Shown here one piece after another: positions 7,265-15,362 of a stretch of 64,000 nt of DNA. This DNA is from an uncultured Oscillospiraceae bacterium (lineage in GTDB: Bacteria > Bacillota > Clostridia > Oscillospirales > Oscillospiraceae). The notes under the pieces are model-generated. The model was not told the DNA's origin, ran no database searches, and was given only the letters and a program-made list of their open reading frames with translations. Location of the stretch: contig CANQMO010000014.1 in the NCBI GenBank assembly GCA_947624985.1, forward strand, positions 17,857 through 81,856. The letters are read 5' to 3'. The stretch's first letter is position 1; the number at the start of each line of letters is the position of its first letter. Both the position numbers and the translations under genes were made by a program.

Positions 7265-7796
7265 CGAGCTCCGGCCAGATGAAGGGCCGGACCCGCGTTT
7301 GGAGGCGCCGGACGAGTGGGTGACAGCCATGGGCAAGGCGGTGATGGCCGGCGACGTGGACGCCGGGCACGAGGCGGAGCGGCACCTGTACATTACATAT
7401 GACGACACGGCGCTGCTGGCCAGGTACCTGGAGGCGGTCAGGCGGCCCGGGTGGGCGAAAGAATATGTGATGATGGCCGGTGAAGTGGTGATCAACCGGA
7501 TGGCGTCGCCTGAGTTTGAGGGGACCACCGTGCGTGAGGTGCTTTTCGCCCAGGACGCCCCGGGCGTGGCGGCGTTTGACGCTGTGCGGGTCCCCTGGTG
7601 GGACGACATCGAGATCGGCAAACAGGCCGCGGGCATGGCCATGCAGCTGCTGCTGGGGGAGAGCGTGCTGCGCGATCCGCAGATCGTGTACATCGGGCAG
7701 ACGGCCAAACCCTGGGGATATGAGAGGGCGCTGGTCGACAACAACGGCGGCTGCACCTATCTGTGCCGGACGGAGCGCCCGGAGGTGTACAGATGA
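7173..7796 (+). CDS. Membrane-anchored SleB-like cell wall hydrolase
   Basis: A signal-anchor (MAILAIVGLMMVLVSY) is followed by a SleB/Hydrolase_2-like domain with the hallmark GEVVINRMASPEF near residue 110 and a Trp/Tyr-rich C-terminal part. Such enzymes cut glycan strands of spore or cell wall. The ATG at 7173 follows AGGAGG. The ORF-track extension to 7005 is not supported. Its place in the early genes, far from the holin-endolysin pair, is odd. It could modify the host wall during lysogeny or early infection. Confidence 0.65.
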   Translation: MTLSKIMAILAIVGLMMVLVSYRSVERDAVDELRPDEGPDPRLEAPDEWVTAMGKAVMAGDVDAGHEAERHLYITYDDTALLARYLEAVRRPGWAKEYVMMAGEVVINRMASPEFEGTTVREVLFAQDAPGVAAFDAVRVPWWDDIEIGKQAAGMAMQLLLGESVLRDPQIVYIGQTAKPWGYERALVDNNGGCTYLCRTERPEVYR

Positions 7797-8020
7797 CGAG
7801 CGAGTGGAGAGTGGGCCAGGTCAAGCGCCGGACCTCGGATGGTGAGGAGGTCGTGTGGGGCGTGTACCGTCTGCGGGACGCCGCCCGGCCAGATGAGCGC
7901 GGGAACCGGGAGTGGTTTAAACGCGGCGGCTACTGGGCCTATTGCAGCAGCCGCAAGGGCGCGCAGAAGTACGCTGACGTGTTCAACGCGCTGGAAAGCA
8001 AAAAAAGCCGCCCCCGGTGA
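7793..8020 (+). CDS. Small early protein, unknown
   Basis: The 75-residue basic protein starts with an ATG overlapping the previous stop, behind GGAGGTGTACAG. Aromatic residues (WRVGQVKR, VWGVYRLRD, GGYWAYCSS) suggest a compact beta-rich fold. Proteins of this type are frequent in Clostridia phages without known function. The 3' end runs into a hairpin. Confidence 0.55.
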   Translation: MTSEWRVGQVKRRTSDGEEVVWGVYRLRDAARPDERGNREWFKRGGYWAYCSSRKGAQKYADVFNALESKKSRPR

Positions 8021-8039
8021 CGGTAACACCGGAAGCGGC
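8007..8039 (-). terminator. Hairpin with minus-strand T-run
   Basis: GCCGCCCCCGGTG pairs with CACCGGAAGCGGC. The run of seven A before it makes this a terminator only for minus-strand transcripts, yet no minus-strand gene lies upstream of it for several kilobases. It shares 16 bases with the hairpin near 3890, in inverted orientation. Confidence 0.5.
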
Positions 8040-8090
8040 AAAGCCAAAAAATGACACCCCTATTATAACAGGGGAGAAAGGACCTTGTCA

Positions 8091-8483
8091 ATGATGAAAC
8101 CATACCGGGCGGCAAAGTTCCGGAAAGAGGAGGCCCCGGGCGAGCACCCGTATACTCAGGACCTGATGTTGAATCTGCACCAGGCGATCATCGAGGAGAA
8201 CCGCCGGCAATCATCCAGGAAGTACAAGCTATCGGACGGCGGAGAGACATTTACGCTCACGTTTGAGGAGGCGCTTTACCCGGGAAAAGAAAAAACGATG
8301 ATCCCGCCTGGCACGCCGGTCACAGAAGCTAATCTGACGTGGGCGCTCTCTGATCTGCGCGCGTCGATGAAGGGGTGCAATTTCGGGCGCTGGAATGGCG
8401 CGGACCGGGAGCGGTCGATGGAGCAGATCCAGAAGATCATCCAGGAATGCCGGGAACGGGAAGGAGCGCGGGAAAATGGTTGA
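8091..8483 (+). CDS. Hypothetical early protein
   Basis: The 130-residue charged protein starts at ATG 8091, eight bases after GAAAGGA. Its upstream TTG start is too close to that site. It ends within the next gene, to which it is translationally coupled, and opens the group AcrIIA9/PcfK-like, PcfJ, DUF3102. No motif is recognised. Confidence 0.55.
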   Translation: MMKPYRAAKFRKEEAPGEHPYTQDLMLNLHQAIIEENRRQSSRKYKLSDGGETFTLTFEEALYPGKEKTMIPPGTPVTEANLTWALSDLRASMKGCNFGRWNGADRERSMEQIQKIIQECREREGARENG

Positions 8484-8844
8484 TGAGGCGATCCGCAAGC
8501 TCAACGAGGAGCTGAAAAGCGGGAAGTTTGACCGGTACGGTGCGGCGATGAAAGACGCGGTACACAAAGCGCTGGTCTGCTTCTGCCGGCAGGACGGGGA
8601 GTTTGCCCAGGCGGTGGTCCAGGGCGGGAGTTTTGAAGACTGCATGAAGGCCGTGGGAAAGGCCGTCAAGGGAGGCTCCATCAGCGACATAGACGCCTTC
8701 ACGGCGGCGGTGCGGTTTTATTTCCCCGGCGCGGGGATCGACGTGCAGATGACCATTGATCTGTGCGCCAGCGTTCGGGGCGAGAGCGGCGGGGAGCCGG
8801 CGGGTTCGTCCGGTATCGTCCTGAACCTACTGGATTTCATGTGA
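8476..8844 (+). CDS. AcrIIA9/PcfK-like family protein
   Basis: The 122-residue protein has the family pattern: an N-terminal helix pair (EELKSGKFDRYGAAMK), then FCRQDGEFAQAVVQ, FEDCMKAVGK, SDIDAFTAAVRFYFPG and an acidic C terminus ending in a hydrophobic LLDFM. Members are annotated as PcfK-like or as Cas9-inhibitor AcrIIA9 relatives, and often sit beside PcfJ, as here. A role in blocking type II-A CRISPR is known for one branch only. For this copy it is inference. The ATG follows AAGGAG. Confidence 0.65.
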   Translation: MVDEAIRKLNEELKSGKFDRYGAAMKDAVHKALVCFCRQDGEFAQAVVQGGSFEDCMKAVGKAVKGGSISDIDAFTAAVRFYFPGAGIDVQMTIDLCASVRGESGGEPAGSSGIVLNLLDFM

Positions 8845-8854
8845 GGTGAGCGGG

Positions 8855-10534
8855 ATGAACTACATAAATCAGTACGGGAAATATGGGCCGCTGCCGAAGT
8901 CCGTTGATGTTCTGCCAGATCTCCGCATGCCGACGGAAAAGGAGCTTGAGAAGGTAAACGGTCTGTTTGTCCCTTATGTGTTTTACAGGACCGTCAAGGG
9001 TGGGCGGGAACTGACGACATCGTGCTGTGGCCGCGACCGGGCATTTTATCCCGGATCGCAGAGGACGGAGACGCCGGAATACTGGAAATTCATGGCTTCG
9101 AGACACAATGACGCTGTACGGTGTCCCTTCTGCGGTCGGAGGGCGACGCTGAAAGCGATCGGCAGAAAACGCGGCGGCCTGGCTGAGTGGGTGCCGGTGC
9201 TTTTTCTCCGGGAGCGGAAAGGGGACCTGCTGGCGCTGGGGGTCTGGGCCCGGAAACTGTATTGGGACGGCACCCTGGCAGATAGGCCGGAATACCGGAT
9301 AACGAACGTTTACCGGTTCACGCCGGGGCGCGCGGTGCAATATGAGCATGAAAGCTACGGGCGGGAAGCCTGGCGCGAAAGGGTCCTTGAAGGCGCGTAT
9401 GACCCCAAACACCTGATGATCAGAGATCCGTTCACGATCGGCGGGTATATAGGCGGCGTGGAGTATGAACTATACCACGTCATCGGCATGGAGGTGTTAA
9501 AACGCAGTGCTTTTAGGTACTGCCAGTATGACAGGTTCTGGGGCACAAGGGAATATAAAGGCTGGTTCATGGAATATCTGGCCGCCTGCTGTATCTGGCC
9601 GCGAAACATCGAAATGCTGATGAAGTGCGGGATGGCTGAACTGGTCGAGGAACTGGTAAAGGGTGTAAGAAAAAACCACTATCTGTTCAAATGGGGCGAG
9701 ACAGACCCCAAAAAGGCGTTCGGACTGGACGGTCAGGAGTGGAGGGCGTTTGCCGACAGTGGATATGATCTGGCGGGGCTGTACATCTACAAAAAGCTGC
9801 GGGGGGCCCGGGCAAGATGTGACTTTGGCACCGCGAGGAAAGTGATATCCAGATTGGGCACGTCATACGCAAACGATCTTGCCGTCTTATGCAAAAAGCA
9901 CGGCGTTGATCCCGTGCGAGCCTTTAAATATCTGGCAAAAGAACCGCAGTGCGCCAAGGGGAGTATGCCGATCGGGAGAAAATTTGAGCTTTGGAAGGAT
10001 TACGTCGGTTTCTGCGCCGGGCTCGGGTATGACCTGCGCGATGAAACTGTGGCGCTGCCACGGGATTTTATGCGTAAGCATGACGAGGCAGCGGCGGCTT
10101 ACGCCGAGCGAGAAGCGGAGATCGAGTATAAGAAATATGAAAAAAAGATCGGTGAGCGGGCAAAAAAATACGATTTTGCCCAGGGGGATCTGTTTATCCG
10201 GGTGGCCAGATCCCGTGACGAGGTAGTGGCCGAGGGGAACGCCCTCAAGCATTGCGTCGGCGGCTATGCCGGGCGGCACATGCAGGGGACGGTCACGATC
10301 CTCTTTCTCCGGATGGCCTCGGACCCGGATAAGCCGATGGTCACGGTGGAAATGGACGGAAACAGGCTCGTACAGGCGCACGGGTATAAGAATGATCGCG
10401 GGCGTGAATCGCCTCTGGTGACATACAAGACGTTTTTCAACAGATGGATGAAATGGCTGGAGCGGGGCAGCCCGCGAAAAAAAGATGGCACGCCCAGGGT
10501 ACGGCGTGAGAAAGGAGCTACAGCAGCGGCATGA
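8855..10534 (+). CDS. PcfJ-like protein
   Basis: The 559-residue protein has an N-terminal CxxC zinc-ribbon-like part (CPFCGRRATLK, near residue 90), a long middle region, and the conserved PcfJ C-terminal segment ALKHCVGGYAGRHMQG near residue 465, followed by TILFLRM. PcfJ was named in the conjugative plasmid pCF10, but relatives are common in prophages, usually beside a PcfK-like gene as here. The biochemical role is not established. ATG 8855 is chosen because AGGTG sits six bases before it. It overlaps the next start. Confidence 0.8.
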   Translation: MNYINQYGKYGPLPKSVDVLPDLRMPTEKELEKVNGLFVPYVFYRTVKGGRELTTSCCGRDRAFYPGSQRTETPEYWKFMASRHNDAVRCPFCGRRATLKAIGRKRGGLAEWVPVLFLRERKGDLLALGVWARKLYWDGTLADRPEYRITNVYRFTPGRAVQYEHESYGREAWRERVLEGAYDPKHLMIRDPFTIGGYIGGVEYELYHVIGMEVLKRSAFRYCQYDRFWGTREYKGWFMEYLAACCIWPRNIEMLMKCGMAELVEELVKGVRKNHYLFKWGETDPKKAFGLDGQEWRAFADSGYDLAGLYIYKKLRGARARCDFGTARKVISRLGTSYANDLAVLCKKHGVDPVRAFKYLAKEPQCAKGSMPIGRKFELWKDYVGFCAGLGYDLRDETVALPRDFMRKHDEAAAAYAEREAEIEYKKYEKKIGERAKKYDFAQGDLFIRVARSRDEVVAEGNALKHCVGGYAGRHMQGTVTILFLRMASDPDKPMVTVEMDGNRLVQAHGYKNDRGRESPLVTYKTFFNRWMKWLERGSPRKKDGTPRVRREKGATAAA

Positions 10535-11517
10535 CAGAGGAAATGAACACAGTGGAAGCTGGCGCGGTCGAACAGACCCGGACTATTGAGACGGTCACAG
10601 CGGAGATCATCATGCTCAAGCGCGGTGCGGAGCAGATCGCTCTGCGTATCGCCATCGAGCTGGGCCGTCGGCTGACGGAAGCAAAGGAAATGTTACCCTA
10701 CGGGGAGTGGGGCACATGGGTGCGGGAAAAGGTTGAATTTTCCCAGGTAACAGCCACCAGGTACATGAAGCTGTTTGAGGAGTATGCAGCGCCACAGGAG
10801 AGCCTTTTCGGGGCAGAGACAGATTTTTCAACGTTGAAAAATCTGAGCGTTTCCAAGGCTTTGGCGCTGCTTGCGGTTCCGTCCGAGGAGCGGGAGACCT
10901 TCGCTGCGGAACATCATGTGGACAAGTTGTCAACCCGCCAGATGGACGAGCTGATGAAGCAGGTAAAGGACGCCGAGGACGCCAAGGAAGTGGCAGAGGC
11001 GGCGCTGGCCGGCGTGCAACTTGATCTCGAGAAGACCGTCTTGGAGCGGGATGATCTGCGGGAGCAGGTCAAGGATCTGCAGAGCCGCCCGGCGCCGGTG
11101 GCCGTTCAGGAGCCGGACCCGGAGGAAATGAGACGCCAGGTGGACGCCGCTGTGGCGGAGGCGACCAAGGACGTTGAAAAGACAGTCAAGGACCTCCGGG
11201 CTGAGCTGAAGGAGGCTACTAAGAGAGCGGACAGGCTGGCCAAGGAGGCAACGGACCGCCAGAAAGCGGCAGAGGAAGCTGTGTCTGCCATGGCGGAGCG
11301 GGACCGGCTCCGGGAGCAGTTGCAGACGGCGGAAAAGAAGCTTGCCATGTCTGACGCTGCGGTCTCTGCCGTCAATGTCCACTTTGAGACGGTGCAGACG
11401 GAGTTTGGCAAACTGACAGATGGGCTTCTGCGGATCGGGGACGAGGCGACCCGGGAAAAGGTCCGGGGCGCCGTGCTGCGGCTGCTGGACAAGCTCCGGG
11501 AGGAGATATCGGTATGA
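10531..11517 (+). CDS. DUF3102-type protein with long coiled coil
   Basis: The first 90 residues match the DUF3102 pattern (ELGRRLTEAKEMLPYGEWGTWVREKVEFSQVTATRYM family), a helix-turn-helix-like region seen in phage and plasmid proteins. From about residue 135 to 310 the sequence is an almost uninterrupted charged coiled coil. Such proteins may act in DNA partition or replication control. It is coupled to its neighbours by 4-base overlaps on both sides. Confidence 0.7.
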   Translation: MTEEMNTVEAGAVEQTRTIETVTAEIIMLKRGAEQIALRIAIELGRRLTEAKEMLPYGEWGTWVREKVEFSQVTATRYMKLFEEYAAPQESLFGAETDFSTLKNLSVSKALALLAVPSEERETFAAEHHVDKLSTRQMDELMKQVKDAEDAKEVAEAALAGVQLDLEKTVLERDDLREQVKDLQSRPAPVAVQEPDPEEMRRQVDAAVAEATKDVEKTVKDLRAELKEATKRADRLAKEATDRQKAAEEAVSAMAERDRLREQLQTAEKKLAMSDAAVSAVNVHFETVQTEFGKLTDGLLRIGDEATREKVRGAVLRLLDKLREEISV

Positions 11518-11957
11518 CGCCTGAGCAGGCATTGATGATCGTGGACCCGGACACACGAGAGGCTGCGCTGGCCGGGGCAATGGGCTGCCGTCCACTGCGG
11601 GCAGAGTACATAGCGGAGGCGTGCCGGGTCCTGGCGGCGGACTATCGGACACTGAGCGAGGGATTGGGCCTTGCGACGGCAGGTCTTGCCGGGGCACTCA
11701 CACGAATGACAGCCGAGCGGGACGCGGCGGTGCGGGACTTCACGGAATACACACAAGCGTGGTGGAACGATGAAAAACGGTTTCCGTGTGAATGGTGCAA
11801 GCACTACGATCCTCCCTATTGCAGGAACATCAAGAAGTTGAATAGCGGGGAACCGTGTGCTGGGCAATTTTTCGAGTGGCGCGGCCCGCAGCCGGAAGAA
11901 GGCGCGGTCTGGGGAGAAAGAGCGAACATGAGCGCGAGTAAGGAGGCAGGTGCTTGA
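11514..11957 (+). CDS. Hypothetical protein with Cys cluster
   Basis: The 147-residue protein has a helical N-terminal part and then a cluster of four cysteines (CEWCKHYDPPYC, GEPCAG), probably binding zinc. Similar CxxC-H/C proteins are common between DUF3102 and ASCH-type genes in Clostridia phages. It starts in an ATGA overlap. Function unknown. Confidence 0.6.
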   Translation: MTPEQALMIVDPDTREAALAGAMGCRPLRAEYIAEACRVLAADYRTLSEGLGLATAGLAGALTRMTAERDAAVRDFTEYTQAWWNDEKRFPCEWCKHYDPPYCRNIKKLNSGEPCAGQFFEWRGPQPEEGAVWGERANMSASKEAGA

Positions 11958-12408
11958 TGAAACCGATATATTTTAAAGCCGACATGGTGCAGGCCATCCT
12001 GGAGGGCAGAAAAACCGTGACGCGCTGGAGCGCGCCGCGAAGTGGAGAAAATACGCCGATAAGCCGAAAGACCACTGGCAATCGCCGTATTTCATGCCCC
12101 GGGAGGCGGCCAGGCTGTTCCTGCGCGTGACCGGCGTCCGGGTGGAGCGGTTGCAGGACATCGACGTTGTAGGGTGCAGGGCCGAGGGAATATGGGACGA
12201 TTACAAGGCCAGCAGCGAGAAACACCATGAAGCCCTTGCCACTATGGCATATCCGAAAGTGTTTTCCGAGTTGTGGGACAGCACCATCAAAAAGAAGGAG
12301 CGGGACCTATATGGCTGGGAGGCCAATCCGTGGGTTTGGGTGATCGAGTTCGAGCGGATCACCCGCGAGGACGCGCTGAGGGCAGGGACTGATGGGAGAG
12401 CTAGTTGA
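11957..12408 (+). pseudogene. ASCH-type phage protein, broken by deletion and frameshift
   Basis: The N terminus MKPIYFKADMVQAILEGRKTVTR and the C-terminal part (WRKYADKPKDHWQSPYFMPRE onward, then LFLRVTGVRVERLQDI and NPWVWVIEFERI) are both characteristic of one phage family. Here they lie in different frames. The family's central segment with the VRETW-type motif is missing. The first frame stops after 57 codons, at 12130. An internal deletion that is not a multiple of three explains both facts. The two fragments might still be translated, but the intact protein cannot be made. Confidence 0.75.
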
Positions 12409-12604
12409 CATCGGACCATACATCGAGAGGAAAAAACAACGGGAGCCGTCATGCGCGAATTGCGCACACCACTTGGTCAAGGGCGACAGGCTGCCAAACG
12501 GGAGTATTGTAGCGGATGACGCATGTGCTATCAATTGGCGGATGGATCTGAGGACGCACCGTTGCGTGGATTTCAAAAGGAGGTCAAAGAGCGGACATGA
12601 GTGA
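12392..12604 (+). CDS. Small Cys-rich protein, probable zinc binder
   Basis: The 70-residue product has CANCAHHLVKG followed by two further cysteines, a pattern suited to one zinc ion. It overlaps the end of the broken ASCH-type gene. Such proteins are typical of Clostridia phage early regions. No function is known. Confidence 0.55.
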   Translation: MGELVDIGPYIERKKQREPSCANCAHHLVKGDRLPNGSIVADDACAINWRMDLRTHRCVDFKRRSKSGHE

Positions 12605-12719
12605 GAGTAAGGGGTATAAGACAATGATCGAGCAGACGGAGGCCAAGCTGGCCCGGGTGATGGAGCGGCTGACGGCAGCAGAATACCGCATGGCGAGAGC
12701 CGCCCAGCGGCTAGGCTAG
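12597..12719 (+). CDS. Very small helical protein
   Basis: Forty residues (MSESKGYKTMIEQTEAKLAR...) form one amphipathic helix. The ATG overlaps the previous stop, and AGGAGG lies about 14 bases upstream. It is too short for the ORF track. It is the last gene of this rightward operon before the minus-strand repressor pair. Confidence 0.45.
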   Translation: MSESKGYKTMIEQTEAKLARVMERLTAAEYRMARAAQRLG

Positions 12720-12742
12720 GCGGCCCATCATCCGTCGATATG

Positions 12743-13198
12743 TTAAATAAGATCGTGCGGATCTGCTCCCAATGCGTCTGCTATGGCGATAAGGTTTTTT
12801 GCGGTTAGATTCGCTGCTGTTGATGTGCCGGATTCGACCCGCTGGATCTGCCTTATGTTCACGCCGGATTTTTCGGCCAACTGGCGCTGCGTCATACCCG
12901 ACATCCCGCGGAAAAACACCAATGATCCGGCGGTAGGAGTACGCTTGTATATATCAGCGTCTCCCATTTTCTCCGCGTCGCGGATTGGCATCCATCCCCA
13001 ATTTATGGCCTTGATACCCGGCTTTAGCATTTTAGTGATTTTCTCCTTGCCGCGCTCCATAGCCTCCTGCCAAGTGCTGGCCTCAATAATGGCCTTAACT
13101 CGTCCAACGTATACCTGTGCGCCTTTAACACCGATCTCAGCGTCCTCGCTTTTGGTCGCCGCCCGGTCTAGCTCAGCAGTGATGTAATACTTATCCAT
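12743..13198 (-). CDS. HTH repressor with extra N-terminal domain
   Basis: The 151-residue protein has a 95-residue N-terminal domain of unknown type. Its C-terminal XRE helix-turn-helix (MTQRQLAEKSGVNIRQIQRVESG) closely resembles that of the 38019 gene at the other end of the prophage. The operon promoter contains GCTAATATTAGC between -35 and -10, and the same site controls the 38019 operon. It most likely represses itself and its paralogue. The N-terminal domain might sense a signal. Confidence 0.75.
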   Translation of the reverse strand: MDKYYITAELDRAATKSEDAEIGVKGAQVYVGRVKAIIEASTWQEAMERGKEKITKMLKPGIKAINWGWMPIRDAEKMGDADIYKRTPTAGSLVFFRGMSGMTQRQLAEKSGVNIRQIQRVESGTSTAANLTAKNLIAIADALGADPHDLI

Positions 13199-13210
13199 TT
13201 TAAGCCCTCC

Positions 13211-13534
13211 TTAAAACGTGGTACGGCCTTGGGAGATAGCCGCAACCGCCTTGCGGATATAATCGCCATCAAACACAAAACGTTTATCAATTACCAGCGC
13301 GGCGCTCCCGCTAGGCATTGCCCCAAGCTGCGCGAAAGTGTTGTTAATCAGGTCGTCGCGGTACGCTTTGACGCCCTCGTGAGTGTACTCGGGGAAAACC
13401 TTCCCGCCATCCGGATAACGACGCTCCACGTCATTGTCAATTATCTCTAATTGTTTAAGCGCACCAGTCAGTATGTCGGAGGCCCACTTGATCTGTTTAT
13501 CGGTACCTTTGAGCTCGGGGATTTTGTACTCCAT
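13211..13534 (-). CDS. First gene of the minus-strand repressor operon, unknown
   Basis: The 107-residue protein (starting MEYKIPELKGTDKQIKWASDI) precedes the helix-turn-helix gene by 12 bases and shares its promoter. The ATG follows CCAGGAGGTAAATAAG. The N-terminal segment resembles small proteins found in many Clostridia elements that begin with a similar GTxKQIxWA pattern. Paired with a repressor, it might be the toxin or effector of the pair, but nothing in the sequence proves this. Confidence 0.6.
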   Translation of the reverse strand: MEYKIPELKGTDKQIKWASDILTGALKQLEIIDNDVERRYPDGGKVFPEYTHEGVKAYRDDLINNTFAQLGAMPSGSAALVIDKRFVFDGDYIRKAVAAISQGRTTF

Positions 13535-13575
13535 CTTATTTACCTCCTGGGCGTTGCCCTTTATCTTATAGTCCT

Positions 13576-13604
13576 ATTATACGCTAATATTAGCGTATTG
13601 TCAA
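13576..13604 (-). promoter_or_regulatory. Promoter with GCTAATATTAGC operator
   Basis: Read on the minus strand, TTGACA and TATAAT are 17 bases apart and the 12-base perfect palindrome (13583-13594) fills the spacer. The arrangement is the same as at 37755-37783, at the other end of the prophage. Confidence 0.85.
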
Positions 13605-13722
13605 CAGCTTTTTGAGGTTTTTCTAATTTTTTTGACGTGAAAAAGGCTGAGGCGAGGGGCCGGCGCGGCCCGGCCCTTTGTCTGAACCTTTTTCAACAGC
13701 ACAGGGGATACATATTTAAATA

Positions 13723-13746
13723 TCACGCGCACGCGCGCGTGTTTTT
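13723..13746. repeat. Palindromic stretch upstream of the Rep-like gene
   Basis: An alternating CG/CA palindrome (CACGCGCACGCGCGCGTG) directly follows the AT palindrome ATATTTAAATAT. It lies about 60 bases before the HUH protein gene. It might be part of a nicking site or origin, but this rests only on position. Confidence 0.3.
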
Positions 13747-13795
13747 ATCCGGCTTGATAACGGCGGGATTTATGACCACGGAGAGGGTGTGAGCG

Positions 13796-14752
13796 ATGGT
13801 TCGGGTAGAGTGGCGGATACGGGAATGGCAAATGCGCAACGGCGTATGCGAGAAAGTCAAGTTTGCTGTGACGCTGGACGGCGCTGTCCGCACGGGGACG
13901 CGCTCATACATGAGGGCGGTGGACCGGGCGGAGAAAAACAGACGGGAGGCGGCACGGGAGATGGCGAGGATCCTCAATGACAACTTCGAGGCCGGCTCAG
14001 ACGTGCATTTGCTCCTGACCTATGACGAGGCGTCGGTCCGGAAACTGGTTCGTCGGGTAGGTGTGCCGGAGCAAGATATCGAGCGCTTTCTGTTCTCTGT
14101 CCGTAGCGAGGGGGAGACCCGGGAGCAGGAGGACAACCGGCTGCTGCTCTACATGGCGGCGGAGCAGGAGTTCAGAAACTGGACGAAGCGCTGCCGGCGG
14201 GCATGCGGGAAGGCCGGCGTGCAGCTGAAGTATGCGGGGATCACCAGCGACCGAGAGCGGGACAAGCGCACCGGGACGACGGGACCGGCCCGGCTGCACC
14301 ATCATGTCGTCGTGAACCGGGAGACAGCAGAGCTATGCGCTCGGGCCTGGCGCGGTGGTGCGGCAGACAAAAAAGTCCTATACGGGCCCCATGGGGACCT
14401 GTCCGAACTGGCTGAGTACATGATCGACCAGGTGCGTACCATCCCGGGGATGAAGCGTTACCACCCGTCCCGGACGCTGACCCAACCGGAGCCAATCGAC
14501 AGACCGGCGCAGAATCCGGACGCGCCGCTGCGGGTGCCGGAAGGCTGCGAATTTATCTGGCGGTCAGAGAGCAGGCCCGGGCGGCCACAGGTGATCCGGT
14601 ATTACCGTCCGCCGGAGAAGCGCCGGCGGCAGCGGAAAAAGCGAAAAGGAGGCAAGGGCCATGGCGGAGACATACGGGGAACTGATATGCCGGCTGTGCC
14701 GGCTCCGGGACGAGATGAACAAGACCCCGGAGGGCCGGGCGGCTCTGCATGA
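13796..14752 (+). CDS. HUH (Rep/ORF2-G2P-like) replication protein
   Basis: The 318-residue protein has the three ordered motifs of rolling-circle initiators: LLLTYD (residues 72-77), a histidine triplet in ARLHHHVVVN (168-170) that can serve as the metal-binding HUH pair, and a candidate nucleophile Tyr208 in LAEYMIDQ. Basic C-terminal residues would hold DNA. Such proteins nick an origin to start replication or packaging. No DnaA/DnaC/helicase set is visible in the prophage, so this may be its initiator. The downstream gene starts inside its 3' end. Confidence 0.6.
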   Translation: MVRVEWRIREWQMRNGVCEKVKFAVTLDGAVRTGTRSYMRAVDRAEKNRREAAREMARILNDNFEAGSDVHLLLTYDEASVRKLVRRVGVPEQDIERFLFSVRSEGETREQEDNRLLLYMAAEQEFRNWTKRCRRACGKAGVQLKYAGITSDRERDKRTGTTGPARLHHHVVVNRETAELCARAWRGGAADKKVLYGPHGDLSELAEYMIDQVRTIPGMKRYHPSRTLTQPEPIDRPAQNPDAPLRVPEGCEFIWRSESRPGRPQVIRYYRPPEKRRRQRKKRKGGKGHGGDIRGTDMPAVPAPGRDEQDPGGPGGSA

Positions 14753-14840
14753 GGTCAAAAAGACGCTGCGGGTCATGCGGCGGCGCGGCGTGTCCTACGC
14801 AAAGGCTGCAATGCTGCGGAAAAATAGCGGGGGGGGGTAA
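14661..14840 (+). CDS. Small basic protein overlapping the Rep-like gene
   Basis: The 59-residue product (starting MAETYGELICRLCRLRDEM) begins behind AGGAGG inside the previous gene and runs 91 bases past its start before leaving it. It ends in a run of nine G before TAA, giving a Gly-Gly-Gly tail. It is too short for the ORF track. Function unknown. Confidence 0.45.
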   Translation: MAETYGELICRLCRLRDEMNKTPEGRAALHEVKKTLRVMRRRGVSYAKAAMLRKNSGGG

Positions 14841-14843
14841 GCG

Positions 14844-15254
14844 ATGAGTACAGACAGGTATGGATGGATGGGGTTTGTGCGCTGGATGGTGCGGGCGTTC
14901 CCGGCGAGAGCGCAGGCGCTGGGGGACCTGCACGCCATGAAAATGACGGCCCGGTATTCCATGGAGCCAGGGGGCGGCGGCCCGGAACGGACTACGGAGG
15001 CGGTGGCCATTCGCCAGTTGCCTGAGGACGAGCAAAAAGAATATGACGCGGTGCGTACCGCGCTGGAACGGATGGCGGCAAGATCTGACGCCAAGGACAG
15101 GCTGCGCCTGATCCGCATGGTGTATTGGGACCGTTCCTGCGGCCTGTATGCGGCAGCGAGGAAAGTCGGGATATCGGAGGCGACAGCAAAGCGGTGGAAC
15201 GGCTCATTTTTGCGTGATGTGGGGTGGAATTATGGGTGGCACCCTGAAAAATGA
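14844..15254 (+). CDS. ArpU/sigma-like late transcription regulator
   Basis: The 136-residue protein ends in a sigma-region-4-like helix-turn-helix (AARKVGISEATAKRWNGSFL). It sits exactly where phages of Gram-positive bacteria keep the ArpU-type activator of late genes, directly before the terminase. It should act on the promoter or leader that follows at 15279. No antisigma or other partner is seen. Confidence 0.7.
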   Translation: MSTDRYGWMGFVRWMVRAFPARAQALGDLHAMKMTARYSMEPGGGGPERTTEAVAIRQLPEDEQKEYDAVRTALERMAARSDAKDRLRLIRMVYWDRSCGLYAAARKVGISEATAKRWNGSFLRDVGWNYGWHPEK

Positions 15255-15278
15255 GCCCTCACGGCCAAAAAAGTGTGT

Positions 15279-15336
15279 TATAATGGCAGCATGGAATAGA
15301 GCGAGAGCCCCGACGGAGACCATCTGCCGGGGCTTT
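15279..15336 (+). promoter_or_regulatory. Candidate late promoter and leader hairpin
   Basis: TATAAT (15279-15284) has no good -35 box, as expected if an activator is needed. Just downstream, AGCCCCG pairs with CGGGGCT followed by three T, a weak terminator that could be overcome by antitermination. The terminase genes follow. Confidence 0.5.
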
Positions 15337-15362
15337 GCTATGCCCGGAAGGAGGCGGGGGCC

